Shown: piece after piece, positions 11,901 through 20,900 of the stretch | Layout of the letters: each line of letters begins with the position of its first letter | Position numbering within the stretch: position 1 is the first letter of the stretch | Source of the DNA: Pterois miles | Taxonomy: Eukaryota; Chordata; Actinopteri; Perciformes; Scorpaenidae | NCBI GenBank assembly: GCA_947000775.1 | Contig: CAMQGK010000328.1 | Coordinates: 2,885,501 to 2,949,500, forward strand | Length of the DNA stretch: 64,000 nt | Direction: 5' to 3' | Program-made: the position numbers and the translations under genes | The notes under the pieces: generated by a model | The model's input: the letters and a program-made list of their open reading frames with translations, nothing else | What the model was told of the DNA's origin: nothing | Databases searched by the model: none

Positions 11901-14900
11901 AGAGATGTTTTGAGCCTGATTCTTTGTTCCAAAGTCTTTGTGTCTCATCAACCTGCTATAAATGTGCTGTCCTCCCCAGATGTGTTTGGGGGCGTGTCCA
12001 CCGACAGGTGCAAGCCGATGTCGTATGAGGAAAAGCGCCAGCTGAGCCTGGACATCAACAAGTTGCCCGGTGACAAACTGGGCCGCGTGGTGCACATAAT
12101 CCAAACGCGTGAGCCTTCGCTAAAGAACTCCAACCCGGACGAGATCGAGATCGACTTTGAGACGCTGAAGCCCTCCACGCTGAGAGAGCTGGAGAAATAC
12201 GTCTCCAGCTGCCTCAAGAAGAAGAAGAAGATGTCAGGTAGGCGGTTTGTACGATGCTCTTCTTTTAAAGGATTCTCATGAGACCTGCCAAAATCAAAAA
12301 TAAATAAATATATGCCGTTTAATGTGTCAAAAATAATATTAAAAATAACTGTAGGCATTAATTGTTAAAATGTGACAAACAGAAGTTTTAATTCGCTCCC
12401 TTATTTACTTTTTTATTAATTCTTGTATCTACTCATCTATTTAATTTTCCTTTTATTTAAATATTTTTTATTAAATTTTAAATGTAATTTTTAAAAATTA
12501 TTTTCTCTCGATTTCACAGAAGTATTTAACATTTATTTCTGTATTCCTTTTTTTTATATATTTCTTAACACATTTCAGTTTCATTATGCAAATTAGGTGG
12601 CTGTCTTAAATAAAGAAGCAAAATAAAACAAATATTAATTCATGTCATGTTATCAATTAATTAATAACTATATATATTTTTTATGTTGTTTGTACATGTA
12701 TTTATTGAGTCATTTATTTATTCATTCATGTATTGATTTGTTTTTTTTTTTTCCCCTCCTTAACTTTTGGGATTCAAACACCCGGATGGTAACACTTGCG
12801 GTCTTGTTCTACCACTTGTAATTAAATGCTGTGTAACTGTTTGACAGTGAAGCCTCTTCAGAAAACATGCTGTATATAAACTAGTCTGTCCTGTTTTGCA
12901 GCTTCTAGACAGCACAGGAAGGACTGCTTGTCTGCCAACAAAACAAAACAATCCTCACAGATCACATTAAAGTTACAGTTGTAGTGTTTTCTCGTTGTGT
13001 GAGGTTTGGTTTGGAGAACAAACAGGAGTGCCAGCACAATAGCAAAGAAATTTACTGCTGTGAACGGGGGCAGCAGCTAAATGCATTTTAGACACCTAAA
13101 AAAAAAAAAATAATAATAGGGGAAAGAGAAAATAAAATTAAAATATTTTTCCCGGTTTTATTTTGGGGGGGGGGGGGAAGTGGTTAATTATGCTGCTTAA
13201 AGCCACTTAGCTCCATTCACAAAAATCAGTAATTTAACCTCTGAGAACACAGGAGTTGCTGGTCTACGGCTGCATCAGTCTGTTAGTTGGTTTGTGTTAT
13301 TGTGTGACTTTGGTGAATCCAAACTAACCGAAGTCACACAATAACACAACTATGGAGATCACCATACACCCCCACTTCCACCAATCAGAAGTATCCCTTT
13401 AATAATCGATCAATGATTAAAGACAAACTGTCATCAGTGTTGGAAATCCAACTTTTTTTGTCCACCTGCCACTGCTGCTGGTGGATTAAAAAATCTACCA
13501 GCCACTCAATAGAGTATAATTGTTTTTTATTTAGCAGCCACTTGCATATTTTACCAGTATTTGGCTGGTGGTTGGTACTAATTTCCAACCCTGGCTATCA
13601 TTAAATACAGTATAATTCAGGGCTGGGCGATGTTACTTAATATTATCATTTATTGACTTTCAGTGGAATCATATTGTCATAATCAAAGTAAGTGATCTGA
13701 AGCAAATCAGTAATTTTAGTTTAATTACATTTTATGTCATTTAGCATTTGTTTACATGCAGTATATACACGCACGTGATGATGATTGCAAAGTGTTAAAG
13801 GAGTTAGTAATAGTAATAGTATAGTAATATAGTAATAGTTAGTAGTTTGACATTTTGTGAAATTACTTTCTCATGGTTCGTTAGATGAGAAGATTTGTTT
13901 TACTCTCATATCTGCCTGTTGAATATAAGGCTCCAGCTAGCAGCTGGTTAGCTTAGCATAAAGATCTGAAAGGGCTAGCCTCAGTCTGTCCAAGGCTGCA
14001 CAATTATGATCAGTATTGAGATGAAGATTATCATCATGAATATTCATAGATCTTAGTGACAGCATTTTTATTGCACTTTCACACTAAAATAAACAGCACT
14101 GTTTTCACTTCCATGCTGTGCTACAATCCTGTGAAGGTACAAATTTGTGCTGCACAATGTTTGACATTTGTCTGACATTGCAGTATTTTTTCCTGCTATA
14201 TATGTATATTGCAATATGAAAAAATACAGAAATATTCACCCTACTGTTTAGCTAGCTACGTTTAAAGTGAAGTCCCTCAATCCTGTGCACTTTGAGAGCA
14301 AAATCAGCAACAATAAGAGGCATATTTATGCCACTTTATGAATTAATTTAATTTAACCATAAACACACTGGTTATATAGTTACTGTCTATACCCCGAAGA
14401 AAAGCCAAAACATCTCAATCACCAGCGGGTGGCTGTTAGTTTAGGAAGCGCTTGATTTGATATGCTGCAGTGTTTTCTATGAGCAGAACATGCATTTTAA
14501 ACGTCAGTATCTCAGGTTATCATGTTCATTTAATTGTGGGAAGCCAAAATTGTGATCATGATTAATATTTGATTAATTGTTCAACTCTGTCCACTTGTAA
14601 GCTAACCGACTGCTAGCTACATATGTGTCATCTGACTTTCTTAAAATGTCCAGCCTTTGCTTAAATACCATTATTAATAATTCCTCCATGTATCCCACTA
14701 ACAGACCCTCATGGTGAAGGAGTGTCTCTCTCTGCAGAGTAATCGCTGTTTGTTTGCTCAACAAGCTCCAGTGAGACAGCAGCTGTCTATTTTCTGAATG
14801 TTTTGTGTTTTGTTGCAGCAGAGAAGCCTCTGGAAATGACTAATGTGACGAAGATGAAGACCGGATCTTCATCCTCAGGCAGCAGCGACTCCTCTGACAG

Positions 14901-17900
14901 TGAAGACTCTGAGAATGGTAACGTACACACTAGTGCTGCACCGTGTACCGACATCGGAAAGGTATCGCAGTACCCAGCCGTTAAAAATGGTACGATACCG
15001 CTCTTTATTAGTACTGGTACTTTAAGAATGTGTTTAAATAAGAGCTGCATTGATGCATTGATGCATGCGTGTGTACAGCACTCTGCCTACACCCGCTGCA
15101 GGCATAGAGGCCCTGTTTCCACGGCCAGCTCCATTGGGGCCATTTGAATGTATTTAACATGAATATCAGTATATGGGTGCTCTACAAGTGTAGTGTCGGG
15201 CCATTTGGCTACAGAGATGAGAGCAACGGCCGGCTTGACTGTACGTTACCGCTATATGATAACATTTCCTGTCTATGACAGAGTTAGCGTGCAGCTTTAG
15301 CTGTGATGTTTAGCTCTGCAAACCCAAAGTGTTTTCATACTTAACTGGATGTGTAGTGTTTACCACTTTGGATTTAACATGTGAGGTTGCAGGTCGTATC
15401 CACACAGATCCTCCACCGTTTTATACTTTATAGTTTCGTTGCAGCTGGCTGCAGTTTGTTTTGGTTGATGGATACAGAACAGACTACAACAATAAAAGTG
15501 GTAATTTAGGTACATAAGTGAATTTTTTTTTTTCTCCTACCTAATATTTAGGTAGGTATCGTATCGAGTGATAATTTTGGCATCGTGACACAACATGTCA
15601 GTATATCTTATTCTGACTACTGTTTGGCATATATCATCTTTCCTCCTTATATTTCATAACCCCTCTGTCTACCAGGGCTGGTTCCCAAGCTGCAGAAGAA
15701 GATCTCGACTAACAAAGACACCAAGAGGCAGCACCACCTGTCCCTCGGCACTGGAGCGGGTCCAGTTGCCCCTCAGCCTCAGCCCCAGACTCAGCCTCCA
15801 GTGGTCCAGTCCAAACCCCCCTGTCCAGTCTCTGGACTCCTCACAGCTGATGGGCTCTGGATTTGATCCCCTGGCTCAGTTCATGAACCCTCACCTGACG
15901 CGGTGCAACACCGAGCCCAATCCAACCATTAATACTGCCAGTGCTGCCGCCGTGCCTGGCCTCCTCAATGCAAACGCACCCACTGCCCAGACACCCACTG
16001 AGACGCACCCGTTCCTAAACCAGCATCCCATCTTAGCCTCACCAGGTGGGTACTCTTCAGGAACACGTTGCATCTGTGTAGTTAATGTTACTGTTATGAG
16101 ACTATCTGGTTGCGTGTTGCCTTTAAAAAGACGAATAAGTGGTCAAACTTTGTGATCATCATTTCCGGTCAGTGCACAACAGCCGTGTTCGATTTGAGAC
16201 ATTACCTGTTGAAATTCAGTACAGAGTACACAGTGTACTACATGGACGTGTACTAACAGAAGTACCTGGATTGACAGCACATCTATTTTAAGACAGAGTT
16301 GTAGCAACAGGTTTCTTATTTTTAATACCATCTTTTGTTCACTTCCCTCTCCTCCTCTTCTTCTTCTTGTTTGTCGTCTTCTTCTTCCTAGCGATCCACA
16401 ATGCTCTTCCCCAGCAACCATCAAGACCGAGCAACCGAGCAGCACCACTTCCTCCCAAACCCTCGCAGCCTCCCCCGTCCTCACTCCCCTCCCTGCCTCC
16501 ATCGTCCTCTCCCCAGCTTCAGCCCTCGCTTCCCCTCGCTCTCCCCCAGCCCATCCCTCGCCCCCGTGTCCCTTCACCCCCATCACACGGCATCCTGGGT
16601 ACCCTCTCGGCGCAACCTCCCCAGGCCCTGCTGGAGGACGACGAAGAGCCGACGCCCACCAGTTCTCAAACCCCGCCCCTCAGCCAGGTGCACACCTTCT
16701 TGCAGTCGCTCCAGACTCGGCCCACCGCGCAGCCGCAGCCGCTGCACACGCATTCGCCTGTGCGTGGCGTCCCTCAGCTGATGCCATCGATGCACACGCA
16801 CACTGTGACAACATCCAACTCCGCCCTGACGCAGAGACACAGCTCAAGCCACGTGCACATGCGCCAGCCATTCCCTCATACACATCTGTCAACGTCCCAG
16901 CAGCAGAAGGGTGTCGCTCTGCTGCAGAAGGCCCAACAGATGCAGCAACATCACCAACAACAGCCATCGCCACGCAGCAAAGCAGAGCCTTTCTCAACAG
17001 GTAACATATTTATATGAGGGCTGTCAATCGCTTGACATAATTAATCCCAAATTAATCACACATTTCTTATCCGTTCATAATGTACCTTAAAGGGAGATAT
17101 GACAAGTATTTAATACTCTTATCAGCATGGGAGTGAACAAATGTGCTGCTTTATGCAAATATATGTATATATTTATTATTTAAAGTCACAAAACAATGAC
17201 AGATATTGTCCAGAAACCCTCACAGGTTCTGCACTCAGCATGAAATATCTGCTCCAATCAGAACATGGCAAACTGCAGCCCAACAGGCAACAACAGCTGT
17301 CAGTGTGCTGACTTGACAATGACTTGATTCTGATCATCATCAATTAGGCATGTCTGTAAAGGGAGACTGGTGGGCACATATCTGGAGGTCAGAGGTCAAG
17401 GGACCCCTCTTCCTTGCCATAATTTAGCGTAAGTTTGGAGCGTTATTTAATAGAGGAAGAAACCTAAGAAACCCCTTAAATTTAAATTACTAAATAAATA
17501 AATATGTGATTAAATGCAATAAAATAATGCATTAATATAAATGTGACATAAATATTTCTGTTTTAATTTGCTTCTTTATATATCTTTCTTTGTTTTAATT
17601 AAATTAATTTATTTACTTTTCTGTTTAATTTTCAGAAGCAAATTAAAACAGAAAACGTGTGTCGTGTCACATTTTACATATATTTTAAATATTTTTGCTA
17701 TATTTAATGGCATTTATTTATTTAGCGATTCATTCATTCATTTATCCATCCATCCATCCATCCATCGTCAACCGCTTATCCCATTAGGGGTCGCGGGGGG
17801 GCTGGAGCCGATCCCAGCTGGCATTGGGCGAAGGCTGGGTACACCCTGGACAGGTCGCCAGTCCATCGCAGGGCACATAGAGACAGACAACCATTCACGC

Positions 17901-20900
17901 TCACATCCACACCTACGGGCAATTTAGAGTAACCAATTAACCTAAACAGCATGTCTTTGGATGGTGGGAGGAAGCCGGAGTACCCGGAGAAAACCCACGC
18001 TTACACGGGGAGAACATGCAAACTCCACACAGAAGAGCCGCAAGCTGGAATCGAACCTGCGACCCTCTTGCTGTGAGGCGACAGCGCTAACCACTACACC
18101 ACCGTGCAGCCCTCATTCATTTATTTATTCACTTATTTTTGGCATCACTGCACGCTGAAACTTTATTTCTAACGGCTTGTGCCACACGACTGATTTTGAG
18201 AAGCAGCTCACTTCCTCCCAGAAATGGCATTAGTTGCAGCTGTATTGTTGTCTGGGTGGAAACAGTAGGGCTTATAGATGCTGTACAGCGCCAGAAACAG
18301 GTTGAGATAACGAAAAGGAAAAAAAAGTTGTAAACATTTGTTACAAATCATGAGAAAAATGGGAGATTTGTAAGGAAAATCTGGAGGGTTGGCAGGTGTT
18401 TACGTCACTGCACATTTAGTTTCATTTTGCATTGAATTAAATGGAGAGATGTGCTTTTGTTTTTCAGGTTGCCTGCGTGAGAGCCCGTCTCCCCTGATGA
18501 TGCATTCTCCTCAGATGCCTCCGTTCCACACGATGGGACAGCATTCGCCCTCACAGACCAAGAAACATGTGAGACACACAGTTCTAGAAAAACCAAATCT
18601 GCTGAGCCACATTCACATGAGTGTGTGTTTAGAGCCAGTTAAAGTTTAGACACACAACTGCTAAAAGGAAGAGTTTATCTTTTTGTCTCTTTGTATGTGA
18701 ACATACTGTGTGTCTGCTGTAGGAGCAGAGGTCCAACCTGGCGGCTGTCAAAGAAGAGAAGCCTTCCCAGTCGCCAGTTCTGCCCCCGTCGCCCTTCAGC
18801 CCCGCCATGCGTCAAGACGCTCACAAGCACGACAACAAACATAGTGAGTACAAGAGTCTGTTTATAATTCAGTAGGGATGCGACAGTGAGGAAATTTTCC
18901 CACCGGTTAATAAACAACATTGGTGGTACTGATTTCACTGGAGATTTTACAGGAAAAGGTAGCAGTGTGTCTGGCCTCTCCGGTAGAGCGTTCACTGTGA
19001 GGCTGCACACACCAGCTGTGACCTCTCCGTCCTCCTCATGGCGGCTACCTCATTAACAATATGGTTTCCTTATATCATTGGGTTTAAAATATCGCCAAGT
19101 AGGTGCTTTTGTTTTCACTTCAGCACCAAATTTTTCTGCCTTCCTCTTGTCTGTCAACTCTGTCTCATCCCATCTGAGTGAAATCTGACACCTGCTGCTC
19201 CGAGCTGAGACTCTGTACGGAGCAGACAAATTCACTTTCAGTCCGTCGCCCGACCATGTATTAAGAACACGCTGCTGATACGCCAAAGTGAACGAAATGG
19301 GTTTTATTTCTATAAAGAAAACAACAAAAAATGACAGTGGGGACACTGGGTACCGAGGCAAGCCTCTAATTTGGGGGGGGCAATTATTTTTCCTGGGGGG
19401 CCACATGAGAAAGCCAGATTGTTGTTGGAAGCCAAACAAATACTGTCAGGCATAATCTCTTTTATCACTATAGGAAACATACTGGGGACTTATTTTTCAG
19501 CATTTATTATACTGAAGATCACTCCAAACAGCATATTATTAAGAAAATGACATTATATACAGAATATATATTGAACCGAACAGGACTAACTCTTTTGGGT
19601 AGTAATGTTTCCATGAACAAAACTTAACTTTTACACTTAATTTAACATTTAACATTAACACTTACATTTAACATTTAACTTAAAATTAACACTTAAATTT
19701 CCTTCTTTGGTTGCATGCAGCTTTGTAAAAAGTGTGTTTGTTGCAAAGTAAACACACAGCTTTACCGTCAACCTCCGTGAAAAAATACTTAGCAGTCCAT
19801 GAGTTATTATAGACGTACCGCTGGAGGGACTGCTGTATGACCAGGACTGGACCGCCTGTGAGAGCTTTGGGACGGGGGAGCGGTCCACTGCAGCACCTGC
19901 TGCTCGTTGAGAAGAGTACGAACGATATGTGCTCTCATGTCAGAGTCTCCAGTAACACCAGAAAAAGAGATTTGTTGCTAGTTTCTTTTTTGAAAAAGAG
20001 TCACAAGAGGGGTCTGAAAACTCGCTAAACGTAGCGACAAAATCACTACGTTGGCAACGTTCCCACCTCAGCAGGTGACGCTACTTCAATCATCACTCAC
20101 GGCAGTTTACATCAGTGTTAAGTGTGACAGGAAGAAGCACAATACACAAGCATTTCAAAACTAAAGCTATTTACTGTTTTTTGGCTTCGTCGGAGACCTC
20201 CTGGGCCAATCAGAACCATCACGAGGGCCTGCGGGCCATATAATGCCCTGGTCTGCTCTAATTCATCATATCTAAAGCTGAAGAAGGTCACGCCTTCAAC
20301 AGAGCCACACCAAGCCAACATGTGTACGTTAATGGTTCTTATCTGTGTATAAAGTTAATGCCAATGTCTCCCTCAGGGTTAGACCTGAAGCTGTTGGACG
20401 GCTCTCGCCCCGGTCCTCGCCTCCCAGACTCCCCAGCGCCTCCCTACTCCCAGCAGGAGAACAAAATCAAGCAAGAGCCCAAAACTCCCATCGCTCCCAA
20501 GAAGACACAGGTGAGTTTCATCACAGCTCCTCTCGTCCCGTCTGGTTTCCTCGTCTTCCAACGAGAGTTGGGGGGGGGAGAGGCTGAGTGTGTGGGGGGG
20601 GGGTTGGGGGAGGGGGGGGTCACGGGTTAAAATCCCGAAATGGAGAAAAAAAAGAGAGAGTGGAGGGGGGGGGGGGGGGGGGGGAATTTCTCGGGGGGGG
20701 CGGGGGGGGGGCCCCCGAGGGAGGAAAAACACCCCCAAAAGGGGGGGGGGCTTGTGTGGGGGCGCCCCCCCCAAACCAAAACCTTTACAAAAAAGGAGGG
20801 GGGGGTGTGTGGGAGGGAAAAAAAAAAAAAAAAAAAAAGGGGAAAAAAAAAAAAACCCCCCGGGCTTGGTGCTTCTTCTTCGTCTTCCATCCAACTCTGC

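Noticed and set aside
16143..16997. Minus-strand open frames over the Pro-rich brd4 exon
   Set aside because: They mirror Pro/Gln/His codons of exon 14 and have no splice or start support.
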